A DNA stretch of 64,000 nucleotides from Terfezia claveryi (taxonomy: Eukaryota > Ascomycota > Pezizomycetes > Pezizales > Pezizaceae), in NCBI GenBank assembly GCA_015179025.1, contig WHUX01000010.1:62001-126000 (forward strand). The letters run 5' to 3'. The notes beneath the pieces were generated by a model. The model was given only the letters and a program-made list of their open reading frames with translations, made no database searches and was not told the DNA's origin. This document shows positions 42,757 to 55,629 of the stretch, piece after piece. Each line of letters starts with the position of its first letter. The first letter of the stretch is position 1. The translations under genes were made by a program, and so were the position numbers.

Positions 42757-43954
42757 ATGTCTACCAAAGATGTGACTGTCCTTGCCCATGGCCATGAGCC
42801 TCATCCAAAGCCACTGGATACTATTGTCCCTCCTCTTCCTACCCCAAACACCCCCCGGAATACGGAGGAACTACAGTACCTTTCTCTTGTGAGGGAGATT
42901 CTTGACAGGGGTGAGCACAGACCAGATAGGTACCTATGTTCACCAACCACCCCTACCCCTACCTAGCTAACCCTCTCGCGGTAGAACCGGCACAGGCACT
43001 TACGCCGTCTTTGCACCCCCCCAACTTCGTTTCTCCCTCCGCGACGGTACCCTCCCCCTACTCACCACCAAACGTGTCTTCACCAAGGCCATTCTTGCCG
43101 AGCTCCTCTGGTTCATTAGTGGCAGCACCTCCAGCACCCTCCTCTCCTCCCAAGGCGTAAAAATTTGGGACGGGAACGGCTCCCGCGCCTTCCTCGATTC
43201 CGTTGGTCTGGGCCACCGGGAAGAAGGGGATTTAGGTCCCGTATATGGCTTCCAGTGGAGACACTTTGGTGCAGAATACAAGGATGCAAAAACGGATTAT
43301 ACTGGTCAGGGGGTAGACCAGCTAGCGGAGGTGGTGAACAAGTTAATGAAGACACCATATGATAGGAGGATTATTTTGAGTGCATGGAATCCGAAGGATT
43401 TGGGGAAAATGGCGCTCCCGCCGTGTCATATGTTTGCACAGTTTTATGTTAGGTATCCAGGGGCGAGGACGTGGAAGGAGGTAGAGGAAGAAACAGGTTC
43501 GAGGGAGACTAGCACGTTGACGCCGCAGCCTCCAGCGTCGCCTTCTTTAACCCCAGCCCCGGCAGGTGAGAAAGAGAACGAGAAATTGGAGGGGATGGAC
43601 AAGCCTAAACCAAGGGGCGAACTCCACTGCTGTCTCTACCAACGCTCCTGCGATATGGGTCTCGGCGTACCCTTTAACATCGCATCCTACGCTTTGCTAA
43701 CACATATCCTTGCTCATGTTACGGGACTGGAAGCGGGTGAGCTAATTCACTGTATGGGCGATACGCATGTCTATGTGGATCATGTTGATGCACTTAAGGT
43801 CCAGCTTGGGAGGGAGCCGAGGGCGTTCCCGAAGGTGAGGATTTTGAGGGAGGATTTAAAGGGGAAGGGGGTGGTGGATGGGTTTAACTTAGATGATTTT
43901 GAGGTGGTGGGATATAACCCGTGGCCGGCTGTGAAGATGAAGATGAGTGTTTGA
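42757..43954 (+). CDS. TMP1: Thymidylate synthase
   Basis: Methylates dUMP to dTMP with methylene-tetrahydrofolate as donor and reductant. Exon 1 is 42757-42929 and exon 2 is 42985-43954 (380 aa). The splice rebuilds [23 protein letters not shown], the phosphate-binding start of the enzyme. Then come [36 protein letters not shown], the active-site Cys in [34 protein letters not shown], and [18 protein letters not shown]. An insert of about 55 residues (Pro, Ser, Glu and Lys-rich, about 43460-43615) separates the active-site segment from [11 protein letters not shown]; fungal enzymes often carry an insert here. Exon 2 is open throughout. Confidence 0.96.
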
Positions 43955-46900
43955 GGGGTGAGTGCTTGGGGATACCTGGATGGGGGTATTTCCTGTTTTG
44001 ATCCGCTTTTTTCATCGGGGAGTGAACGTATTCTGCTGTTTGATTCATACATGCATGTCTCTTACGCGGTTACAGGATGGGATGGGAATAGAAATCAAGA
44101 CTATGGTTACGAGGCATTGGTTTTGTTATGGGTGACTTCTCTATACTATACCAGGCACAATCCCCGCCAACGAATAATTTCAAGGCAAATACTATAAGGA
44201 CTATATTCCAACTTTTGCGACTTTCAAGATTCGAAAGACAATAAGTGTCCTCCTTACAAGCTTGGTCGATCACTGTGCATACTGCATCGACCATGCTGCA
44301 TCCTCATTCATGCATGGCTTTTTCCATGGATGCATAAACAATATATCAGATGAATATGAAACTGGATTTAAAAAACCGTTGACATTAACCTCGGAGATAA
44401 AAAAAGAATATTCGATATCGATCGATCGAAAGGATATAATTTTTTTTTTTTTTTTTTTTTTCGGTTTCCGCCATAACAAAAATGAACTTTGATCAACTTA
44501 AAATCCCCATCAACTTGCAGGGAATTCCTCCACACCATTTCACTCGACCGGCGACGAATCCGGCCCCATCAATCCATGCAGAGCAGACCTTTTCCTACAG
44601 GCAGCCATGCATCTCTCCGAATTCCGAACGCAAAATCCGTCCTACCCATCCATTCGATTGGCTAATATCCACGTGTGATTCCAACAGGTTAATTTAGAAA
44701 GAGAGATACGTATCATACAAAGGAAATCGAAGTATGACTCCGAGCTGCGCCGTGCGGCTTGTAGTGCGTATGCGAAGATCAGTGAGGAAATAGGAATAGG
44801 AAAAAAGAACGGAATTTTTTTCTTATCAGCCACCATTTCCCTCTTCCCTAACCCCAACCCCTCGAATTCTCAGACCAATCCGCATGGGTCAGTCGAGCGG
44901 GGTATATAACCCCCTCCCCCCCCGTACCCTCTTCCAAAGCTTACCCCTCCCCTTGCGGCCTCATCCCATCCCTCGACAATCCACCTCCCGCCCCCCACTC
45001 AAGTTCTCTCTCCACGGCTGCGGAGGGCGGGACGGTAGGGTAGGCGCCCATGACAATGCGGGGCAGCCTGTGCCGCAACGGTGTCGCTTGGGCTCCACTT
45101 TGGAAACTCTCGACCGACCTCGACTCTAGAACACACGTACCGCGTACGTCACCAAACGAACCTCCCCCCAATCGTGACAAACGATAAAAGATTTTCCGTT
45201 GGATAAGGATATTCAGCGGACTGAATACGAATTCAGACCCCATCGACGGACTCTGATGATGCCTATGGCGGCATATATCAGAGCCTACACCATTGTGCCT
45301 GCCCCATCCGACTAGGGGACTAGGGAGGCATATCCGCACTTTTGGGACGTGTGAAAATATCACAGTCAGATGTTACACGTCCCTTTTTTTCTTGTCCTGT
45401 ACTAGATCCCGACATGAGGATTGTGTGTACAGGAAATACTGCAGTTTGGCCAACACTAAGAGAGTGTAGCCATAGTAAAAATACCATATGTTTCAGGGGG
45501 GGGGGCCTCCCGCGGGGACCCCATGACCATCGACCCTGGAAGAAAAAGGATTCCTTTACTGGACGATCCTCCTCCTCCATCACCGACCACGATGATGCGA
45601 TGCAGACCGTCTGCCAATCGCAACCTTGCCAATCGTCCCCTTCAGCGCAAGAAGGGGAACCCCGTTTTGACGCCGCCACGTCCTCTAGCCTTTGTCGATC
45701 TTGAAAACTTCCAGAGAACAAGCTGATTCAAAACATTCGATATACCCGTGCGACCCTTCCCCCTCTCTCCATTTCTCTTTGGCCGGAGAGGAAAGGTAGG
45801 AGGGGGTTGGGCCGCGCCTGGTTATCGAGAGCCTTTTTTTTTTTTTGGTTTACCTGCTGGGAGGATGGATGGCTTGGCCAAGTTGTTTGTTTTTCTTAGT
45901 AGGGTTTTTTTTTTTTATTTTTTTTGAGGGGGAGGAGGGGAAGGTGTCATTCTGCGTTCGATGTTCGCCAGCCAAATGGCACTGGAAACTGATTTCCCCT
46001 TGAATCCGTGACCGTGATCTCCGTGTACGATGTGAAACGATGTGATGTGAAATGTGATCGACCAGACGCAAAACTGCCGGAAAGGCGGGGGGGTCCAAAT
46101 TATTGGTCAATACCTACGTAACTGCGGTGTATGTAGTGTATTTGTTTCGACTCCACATTGGCCGTAAGAAAAAACCAACCCTTAAATCTCACCGCCACCA
46201 CTAACGCATGCCCAGGCTTCCTTTTTTTTTTTTTTTTTTTTCCTTGGTTTTTCTTGATTCCTGCGGGTGATTTGTGGGCCAATAATAGTCGCTCTCCTTA
46301 TCCCACCCCATATCCCATATCGTTATATCATAACTCATAATGCGCCCCCCTCTTCCCCCTCTGCAGCTAGGTAGGTATATTAATTAATTAATTAATTAAT
46401 TAACTGAACTACTTTTCTTGCCAACCCCAGCTAAACTGACTTGTACCATCACCACCACCACCACCACCACTACCACGACCACGACGACGACGGGAAGTGA
46501 GAAATCACTATCACTAGGTAAGTAGATGTGTATGTACTGAAGTTATTCCTCATACCGGTACCGGAATGGGTGCTTGGTGCTGGGTGCTTGAGGGTATAAA
46601 CCGCCTGCCTTCTTTCCTTCCTTCCACGGAGTTTTGTGAAGTAATGTATTAAGTACTGTACAGTACAGTACGTACACTCACCTCCACCCGATGATCGATA
46701 TTTTTCAACTTTTCTATATACAGTAGGTAGTCGAGATAGAGATCTGAGCTACATCACCCCCCCGCGGCGGACTTCTCAGTTCATAAATGAATCTCTTCAC
46801 TTCACTGAGTATATCTAGGTATACATTAATCTATTTCACCCCTCTCTCTCCTATGATATCCCCCCCCCCAAAGACTTATCCGCGAGACGAGACAGAACGG

Positions 46901-48350
46901 TATTGTATAGTGTGGCATGTGCCTACCGTACCTATCTACATACGGTATACGTACCCTGGCAATTTTTTTTTAAATATATTTTTTTAGTTTTTTATTTAAA
47001 TTTTTTTCCGTCACTATGTATGTTTGTAAATTGAAGTTCCGGTCCTAGCTCGTACTGTAGGTACTTACTTTGGCTTCCTTTCCCTTCTTTTCATCCCCCC
47101 CCCCCAACCCGATCCAGGTTCGGATTTGATTTTGCTCGTTAGTTAATTGGAGAGGGATATAGGTAAGTATGTAAGTAAGGTCTAGAACGCTGCGTAAACT
47201 ACTTACTTACTGCTTTTGCGTTCCCCCAGGGGTTCATGTATCAAGTAAGTACTGTAGGTATCATGTATATGGAAAAAAAAAAAAAAAAGGTAACTACCGG
47301 TAACTCATATCCCAGCAAAGAGCTATATATGTACAGTACGTTACAGCAAAAACCTAACTGTCAAAGTATATGAAAAAAAATCATTTGAATATCTAACATA
47401 TCTGCTTCTCTTTGTTTGATTTGCACCATTAACTATGATCCATATTTTTGTGAAAGTAGTAGTACGGTAGGTATCCCTTCCTTCAGGGATAATTGTACTG
47501 GTACATCTACGTTAGTCTGGTTGGCACCATCTACAGGCACGAGACTACATCTACAGTACGTAGTCTGGTTGCCAACCGGGCTAACATCTACGGTACTCTA
47601 CTTAGGTACTGTACCGTACACCGGCTTCATTCCAGTACCAGTACTCCCTCCCCCCCCTTCAAAAAAAAAAAAAAAAAAAAAAGAACAGAAATGGTTTACC
47701 TACAGTACAGTATATATACAACACCACAGATACTCTGACCACGCCCCACAAATCCTATTCAAAGAGGATATACATATCTAGTCTATATACAGTTAATATA
47801 TTATACAGTTAACTGTTCAATACAGTAGTTACAGAGTACATACATATAGAACACATATAGACCACAAATAAGTAACCCCTCCTTCCCCCCTCCCCCCCTT
47901 CACACTTCCCGGGTCCCAGACCCACATTGAAGGGGACCCCCTCGATATTGTAATATATATGTAACTTAGCTAAAGCTGATTCTTCGATCCCCGCCCTGAA
48001 ATCGCATAATATTAGCCTATTTGGCTTGCGGAGTATGTAAAGTTTTTTTCACTTGCTCTAGACTGCTTTTGATTACAGTTAGTAAGTATATCATGACAAA
48101 AGAAAAAGAAAAAGGAAAAAAAAATAAAAAAAATAAAAAAAATAAAAAAGACAAAGAAAACGTTTATCCTCCACATATATAATTCTACAAGCCATTGACA
48201 TTTTCTTTCCATACCCCCTCGTACAAGCCCATGACAGCAAAAGCAAAATCCAACGCTCACGCTATGAAACCACAACGCCAAATTACATTCAACACGCATC
48301 CACATCCCCTCCAACTCCCTCTCCCTTTCCCAAACCCCACCGCACCGTAC
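43955..48350. repeat. Intergenic, 4.4 kb, convergent, microsatellite-rich
   Basis: The longest gene-free stretch in the window. It holds T22 (44441-44461), (TTAA)n at 46379-46402, a (CAC)n to (ACG)n array at 46449-46491, many GTAC-containing words (TACTGTACAGTACAGTACGT at 46653, GTACTGTACCGTAC near 47607), A19 near 47662, and an AAATAAAA-type A-rich stretch at 48117-48149. A short segment containing TAGTCTGGTTG is repeated near 47514 and 47560. Open frames are short and unlike any family. Confidence 0.6.
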
Positions 48351-50609
48351 CTAACGGTCCCCATCCTGCCTCACCTTCTTCCTCTGCCCACCCAATGAAT
48401 CATCCTGGACTCCCGTCCTCTTCGTCCCCGGCTGCGAAATATCATTATCCTCCTGACTGACCCTCCTATGCGGATACTCAATCGGCGGGGTCCCCACCGC
48501 CGGCTCAAAGGCATTCAATGACAACTTCGCTCCTTCCAAAAAATACTTATGCTCTAGTGCCTGTGAGGCAGTCAATCTCTTGACGGGGTCATACTCGAGC
48601 AGGCCCTGGAGCAGCTCAAAGCCCAGTCTATTCGTCGCGCCGATCTGCGCATACCACGTATCAAGTTGCGGCGGGGTAGGCTTAAAGCCCTGGAGCTGGG
48701 CGTATTCCGGTTGCTGGTGGATCGTCGCCCAGCGCTCCTTTGTCGGCGTGCCTAGGATCTCGATGATCTTGCCCATCTGGTTCCGCTGAAACGGCACATT
48801 CTTCTTATCCATCTTTGCCTCCTCGCCTTTAAAAATAGGGCGGAGGGCAAGTAGCTCTGCAAAGATACACCCCACGGCCCAAAGGTCGATTGCGGGGGTA
48901 TAGTGTCTACTTCCGAGGAGGAGCTCCGGCGCCCGGTACCATATCGTCACGACGACCTTATCCCCTGAGAATAGCGGTTGCAGGGGCTTCCAGAATAGCC
49001 GCGCGAGGCCGAGGTCTCCGATTTTGACTTCGCCAGAGCCAGTCACCATGATGTTGGCCGGTTTCAGGTCCCGGTGTAGAACCCAATTTTGGTGTAGGTA
49101 GGAGACACCGTTAAGGAGTTGCCAGAGAACGGATTTAATTGTGGGTTCAGGGATGCGTGGGCGGTCGGGGTGCGAGTGGAAGTGGATGATTTGCTGTGTG
49201 TGGAGGATAGAGGTTAGCTGTGGTTAGACTGAAGAGGGTAAGGAGGTGTTATCATACTAGGAGGTCGTGCTCGGCGTACTCAAAGACCATGTATATACAT
49301 TTATCCTCTAGTATTATCTCCACAAGATGAATAATGTTCTCATGACTTAACTCGCTACATAGCTATCCCACACCAATTATTAGCACCTGTCCACTCTTCC
49401 CCCTTTCCATCAGCAGAGGATTATATCTTACTGCCATCTCCCTTATCGCACTCTGTGATATCCCTGTATACGATACCTCACCCTCCTTGTCTGGCTTAAA
49501 CCTATTCCCTCCCATTTAGTTAACGCCCCATCTCCCTAGAGAAGGAATACATACTTCTTAATCGCAAACTCCCCCTTATCCTCCGGATCTTTACTCCTCG
49601 CCTTAAACACCCTCCCATACGTCCCCGAGCTTATGAACCCGATAATATGGTACTTTTGCTGGATCTTGACTTTGGACTGGTAGGGTTGGGGCGGCATAGT
49701 CTTTTCTCCTGTGGTGGTGGAGGATGTGATAGGAGGTACAGGTAGGGGTGTGTTGGATCGAGATCGGGAGCAAATGGACGAGAGGCGGGAGTGCGGGGAG
49801 GTGGTTGTTGTTATTGATGATGGTGGAGGTGGGGGTGCCGGAGGGGGGGCGGTATGTTTGAGGGTGATTCTGGGGGATTTTCTCGGTTTGTGGGCGGCGG
49901 TGAGGTAGATTTTTGCAGTGGTGCGGGTAGTTGTGGCTCCGGCAGTTGCGACTTTGGAATCGAAGGCTCTTGCTCTCGCGCGCGCGATAGCTGAGTCGTC
50001 GACGCTGCCAGTGCGTTTCCCCTGATTTCTCCCGGGTGTCGAGGTTGCCTTCGCGGCTGTAGCTGTAGCTGTAGTCGTAGCTGAATATGTATGTGTCTTT
50101 GCGTCTCCGGTTGACGTATTTGGTTTTGTTGTATCAATATCCTTATTAATCCCACTCCCGTGAATCCCAACTCCAGTCCCACTCCCAGCCTCAATACACT
50201 TCCCAGGAGCTCCTCTCGTGGTTATCGTCGAGCTGTCACCGAGACTCCCAGCATGCGCAGTCGCAGTTGTTGCAGTCGAAGCTGACGTTGTAGATACAAC
50301 GTCGATAGCTGCAGCAGCCGTCAATAATTGCAATTCTCCCGCCAGATCCGTGTGAGCTGCAGCTACCGGTAAACCCTGGCCCACCACACCACCGCCCGCA
50401 GGTCCTGTAAGCGTAGTACTGGCACCTCGAGGCACAGGCCGGACGATAATCTGCTCCCCAATAGACTCCCTTCGGACTCGCTCCAGCTGCAGCTGGGGAA
50501 TGTGACCCGTAGATGCGGATGTGAACTTATTTGTTGCCCGTGGTTTCCGGGGTTTTGGCTGAGCACCGGGCCCAGAACCTCTACGAGTTCCGGATCCTTT
50601 CGGTGGCAT
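48351..50609 (-). CDS. SSN3: Cyclin-dependent kinase 8 / Srb10 (Mediator kinase module)
   Basis: Kinase of the Mediator CDK8 module; with cyclin C it phosphorylates transcription factors and the Pol II tail. There are four exons: 50609-49555, 49501-49432, 49362-49258 and 49193-48351 (690 aa). An N-terminal extension of about 310 residues is low complexity (Thr/Ala/Ser/Pro) and may be partly non-coding; a start nearer the kinase ([20 protein letters not shown]) is possible. Kinase motifs: [29 protein letters not shown] across the first splice, [30 protein letters not shown], and [15 protein letters not shown] without the T-loop Thr of CDK7, a hallmark of CDK8. The family insert [16 protein letters not shown] and the C-terminal basic tail follow. 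Confidence 0.94.
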
Positions 50610-53600
50610 CGATATAGCCAAGTAGGCTGTAGCTGTAGATATACCTGGAAGGTACTGTATAGGTCTGATGCCTGCTGCCGCTTTTTGGACTGGAACACGC
50701 CCCTGTGCCTGTGAAGTGTTGATGAAGGTCGCTAGAGCCAAGGGAGAGCAGGCAGGACAGGAACTCTTGTAACGCTGCAGGAATCCGAGACTGAAGAGCT
50801 GAGCCCATACGATTGATATATGCTTCTCCAAGGGATCCTGTGCGAGCACCCCCCAAAAATCCCAATGAAAAGCGTAAAAGGAGTAGATCTATCTACAAGG
50901 GGGGGAAATAAGGTTTGTTTCTCTCGCCCCCATTCGATTTCCAGATTCTAGAATCTAATGCGTAAATGTAGTACAGACGTATGGATGGATATGTTTCGTG
51001 GAACATATTACTTCCGGTATAGCCGGAGACCTAATGCTTAATTCAAGACCTCCCCCCCCCCCCCCCCCACCACCACAACGAGATGTTACATTGTCACTTT
51101 CTACCACTCCCCTCCTCGACTCGGGTTATCCCCCTGTGCCGGACTCGGATAAGCAACTCTCCCCACATGCAACATATTCGGCGGGGCGTAAGACTGTAAC
51201 TCCCAATCCTCGCATTCCTCCCCCCGAGAGTAATCATAATAATTCGCCATAACCTGCTGCACCCCCTGACCCCCCATTAAAACTACAACTACCACCACCT
51301 CCACCATACTGCATACTTTTCATGAGCACCCATCTCTTCCTTTTTCGAATATTTGTAACAGCCAAGATCAGGTTACATGCTGGAGTGCATCGGGTCAATT
51401 ACTTGCCGTTGTGAACTTGCAATTGGTTTTGAGAGAGACCCAATGCATGCCGATGGGTATGGTCTGAATTCGATTCACGATTCACGAATGAATAAATGAA
51501 TTATAGGTACTCTGTATACGTACTCCAATATAGTAATAATCTACCTCTTCTGATATCGATCCAAATTCGAATTCAAACGTTAGTCGGCCTTATATATTGG
51601 TGCACCAATGTTTGCCAGCAGCCCAGATTGACCTGTTGATCCAGTTTAATCTACTCCTTGTCTGGCATATGTACATCAACCTCTACCTCGCTTATGCCCG
51701 TGCAACCAGACTAGCTATGCCTCCTCGGGCTCGCCCCATTGGCCCCATTGCCACTCCACTCGTCGAACGATAGCGGCAAGCTCAACGTACAGCCGCAGCC
51801 CACTGGAAGAGACGATTGGTTTCTTTGATCTCAAATGGCGTACGCCCTGGCGCAGCGGTGCCTCGACGCTGAGGGTCTGATCGAGACTACTTCAGACCCC
51901 AGAATAATCTCCATTATAGGTAGTAGTAACCAATCTCCACTCACCTGCCATTCTTCGGGGTATGAGGTGTGGCTCTATTTCCCAGATACCCAGAGCAGTT
52001 AGCATCCATTCCAATCATCTACCCGTTCGCAGCCCAGTCCTCACACCTGCCCAGAGGAATGAGCCCTGCGACAGCTATATGGGCCCTATGAATTCGTTCA
52101 TGATTCCCAACTCTATTACCGGATACTACTACTTGGATCTATAAAAGCTGCAAGCTGAGGATTGTACAATCACACCACAGGAGACTATGGTGATTCCATA
52201 CGACTGGCAAGCGCACAACTCTTCAAACGAATATGCAAAATGAATCTTTATGACATGGCGGAAAAGTGTCCCTTTGTAGCGTCTTCACATAGCTTGGGCT
52301 AAAGATTTGTCCATTCATTCCAGTCAGCAGGTGGCAATGACAATTGCACTTCCACAAGGGGTAATATTAGAGGTGATTTGAGACACTCCTCGTGCCGGCC
52401 ACACCGCTAGAAGATCATAACCCTCTTGCTTCCCCACCGAATATTGTTGGCTTAAGACAGGCTCGGAGGAATACGTAGGTGATGACAGGGCATGCAGTAC
52501 CAGCGCATATCCTGTACTTCAAGCAAATACACTTCATGGAATGGTACTCATTATGGGTGATACATATTTTATATAGACGTGCGCGGACCACTCTGATTTT
52601 CATATAGGGCCATTCACTGTCAAATAGAGTCAATGGAAATACCCTCACCATTGAGTAAACACTTCAACGTTCGTCACGGGAATGACGCATACAAGCTACA
52701 TACCTAGGCCAAAAAAAAAATAGATTCATATTTATGAGGTAAATTATGATCCATGTCCCCAAGATAGATCAGCAGGAAATATGTAAATAGATTTCAATGC
52801 CATAGCTTCTGGACATTGCTCAGTGCTGAGATGAGATCAGTTTTGAACCACGCTGTCTATGCCCCTTTTTTTTTTTTTTTTTTTTTTTTTTTGCTCGTCA
52901 AGAAACAACGTTAGTTAGATAAAGTTTCTTGAAACTTTTCTGTCCAAACGCTCTCTAACTTCCCTCCCTGAAGCAACACCTCCATGCTAAGTTAGCTATT
53001 AGCTATCTATGTCATTTCTGGAAGTATTCATCCACAGGTAGATATCAAATAATATATATGAGACGTCGCGATTTTGTAGGGCCTTTATACCTTGTCACAG
53101 ATGAGTTGGTGGCGGCGAATCTTTTTAGATCTTTCTAATATTACTGACTTTTTCATCATCATCATCATCATCATCACCACCATCATTATTATTATTGTAA
53201 ACCAGCAAAAGTGTAAAGACTACATACCCTACCTATTCAGAATTTCTTTCCCCCCCCCCCACCCCCCCTCAAAACCAAGCTGCTGCTTGGCATTTCAGAG
53301 TCACTGGTAGAAACATATAACTCGTTCATATAAAAGTACTGTACTTACCCTGAACTCCTCTCCCCTCTTCAAGTACCAGCAAACACAAACTTCCTATTAC
53401 ATATAGTCTACATACGTATGAAAATAAGGGGAAAAAAAAAGATATATATTTAAACTAAAGCAAATTACATAATGTATTTAAATCTTATTGCTAAGTTGTC
53501 TTCATATATATATGTGTGTGTGTGGGGGGGGGGGGGGGAGGAGGGGGGGTGGAGTGAGTTTGAAACGCTTCAGGCCATGAGGGAAGAATCCCAGAGGGGG

Positions 53601-53859
53601 TCCCGCTCCAATTTATTGCCAGGAATGGGGAATGGGGTAGTGGTGAGCCTGGTGGAGTGGTGAAGAAGGTATGTATATTATGTATCATGTATCCGTACTT
53701 GACAAAAATGAATTCGCTGTGTTTTTTCCTCAGTCTAGGTGGTTTGGACGATAATTTACACATCACAATTTCTCCCACATATCTCAATATTGACATATAT
53801 AAACACACCAATGTATATGCATATACTCCTCACCAGTCATCCTACTCCAAATCAACCCC
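50610..53859. other. Intergenic, 3.2 kb, microsatellites and no supported gene
   Basis: Contains a C17 run (51053-51069 approx.), T28 (52867-52892 approx.), an (ATC)n array (53154-53195), a (TG)n and G-rich tract near 53510-53550, and short open frames without family features. The left part is the SSN3 upstream region, where the long SSN3 frame continues open to an ATG at 50849. Confidence 0.5.
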
Positions 53860-55629
53860 TTACACACCCCTCAATTGCGGCCCCTCCACCTCTTCTTTCA
53901 CCTTCCTCGCCGCCCCTTCCTCTACTGGCACCTCCGCCACCTCCTCAACAGCCTTAACCAACAACTCAAATGCCCTCCTTACAAACCTCTCCTCCGCCCT
54001 CGGCGCTCCCGTAACCACTCTAATTGCATATACCCCTCCCAAAACTGTACTCGTCAGGTACACCTCCCCCCCGCATTAACCTTCTCATACACTTCCTTCG
54101 TCAGTCCATTCGCCCTCTTACTCCTCTCCTCCTTCCCCACCTCAACTCCACCCACATCCCCCCTCACCCGAAATACCGTAAGCCCAAACCTAGGCTCAGC
54201 CACGACCTCAAAAAGATCTTCCCGTCCTCTAACCATTCCCTTAAAAGCCTCCCCCACAGACATTGTATGATACAAATGTTTCTGCATTCCCACAACCCCA
54301 TAACTCCTCATCACGAACCAGATCTTCAACGCCCTAAATCTCCTTCCTAGAGGGATCTGCCAGTCCCTATAATCAGTCACTAGCCCCGTTTCCGAGAACT
54401 GGTTACGTAGATAGAATGGTGTGATGCTGAGTGCGTCGAGGAGTGGTTTTCGGGACCTGACAAATAAGCAAGAAGCGTCAAAGGGGACAAGGAGCCATTT
54501 GTGCATGTTCATGTCGAAGGAGTCGAAGTGCGAGAATGAGGCGGTGAGATGTTTGTATTCGGGTAGAATAAGGGCAGCGCCAGCGTAGGCTGCGTCGACG
54601 TGAACCCAAAGGTTGGGGTTTTCTTGTGCTACGATGGCGATTTCATCGAAATCGTCGATAGCACAAGTCGAGGTAGTTCCTGTGCAATACCCACATTAGC
54701 ATCCCAATCCTATCTTTCCAGCCTTTATCCCCAACTTGCGGTAGGAGACCAACCAAGTGTACAAGTCAAAAAAAAAGGATCCAATCCTTCCTCCTTCAAC
54801 TCTCTAATCTTTTCCCTCAAAGCCTCCCCCCTCAATTTATACTCTTTATCAACCTCCACCGTCGCAAACCTTGTTCCCGCAATCAATGCCGCCTTCTGCG
54901 TACTACTATGCGCCTACGTGCTCCCCAACGCCACAAGCTTACTCCTTTTCTCCGCAGTAATCCTCTCTATCTCCTTCTCATCCGTTACTCCCTCAGAACA
55001 CTGCCTCAAATACCTATCCCTCGCTGCAACCAACACAGTCACAATTGCTTCCGACGCAGAGCCCTGGATAACCCCGCCACCGCCGTTTGGTGAGGTAGAG
55101 AGATAACAGGGTGGAAGGTTGAGCAAGTTGCAGAGCCAATCGAGGACGACGGTCTCCAGCTCGGTGACAGCTGGGGAGCAGATCCAGTTAAACGCAGCAC
55201 AGGTGAATGCGGAAGAGTACAGTTCACCGAGCATGCCGGGGTAGGTGGCGTTGGCGGGGAAGAACGCCAGGAAGTTCGGGGATTGCCTTCGCGGGACATT
55301 TCAGTAAATCAACTTCCCTTCAGCCTCCGGAGGCCGTCAGCGCTCACCAGTGCGTCAAACCCGGCATAATCTTATCTGTCAAATCCTTCTGTATCACATC
55401 CCATGCCTCTCCTTCCTGTGGGGCTGCATCTGGTAACATTGGCCCCAGATAACCAGGTTGAATCTCCGGCGTAACTCTGCGTCCATCAATAGTTTCATAG
55501 TACTCGATGACTGGACAATGGAGCTGCAATATCAGCATTCTCGGTCGCAATTCCTCCGCGACACTAGCACAGGAACTCACTCTGATCAACAGCCTTATGC
55601 GCTGCCTCTCTAAATTCCTGCGAATTCAT
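53860..55629 (-). CDS. Aromatic-L-amino-acid decarboxylase family (group II PLP), damaged
   Basis: PLP enzyme of the tyrosine/tryptophan/DOPA decarboxylase family. Exons: 55629-55581, 55510-55348, 55286-54754 and 54679-53860, all in frame (about 521 aa once the break is counted). Motifs in order: QEFREAAHK, IIEYYETIDGRRVTPEIQPGYL, HWQSPNFLAFFPANATYPGML, TSPNGGGGVIQGSASEAIV, LDPFFLTCTLGTTSTCAID across splice 3, VHVDAAYAGAA, and the PLP lysine in FDMNMHKWLLVPFDASC. Two lesions occur: a TAG at 54916-54914, where relatives have Gln just before AHSSTQKAAL, and one missing base in a G7/C7 run at 54066-54072 near the C-terminus (after KVNAGG). The third donor (GTTGGT) is also weak. It is either a young pseudogene or a gene with a sequence error plus a real nonsense codon. 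Confidence 0.75.

Noticed and set aside
45320..45721. Minus-strand 133-codon frame in the long convergent spacer
   Set aside because: Composition unlike the neighbouring genes, no recognisable motif, and a competing frame on the other strand.
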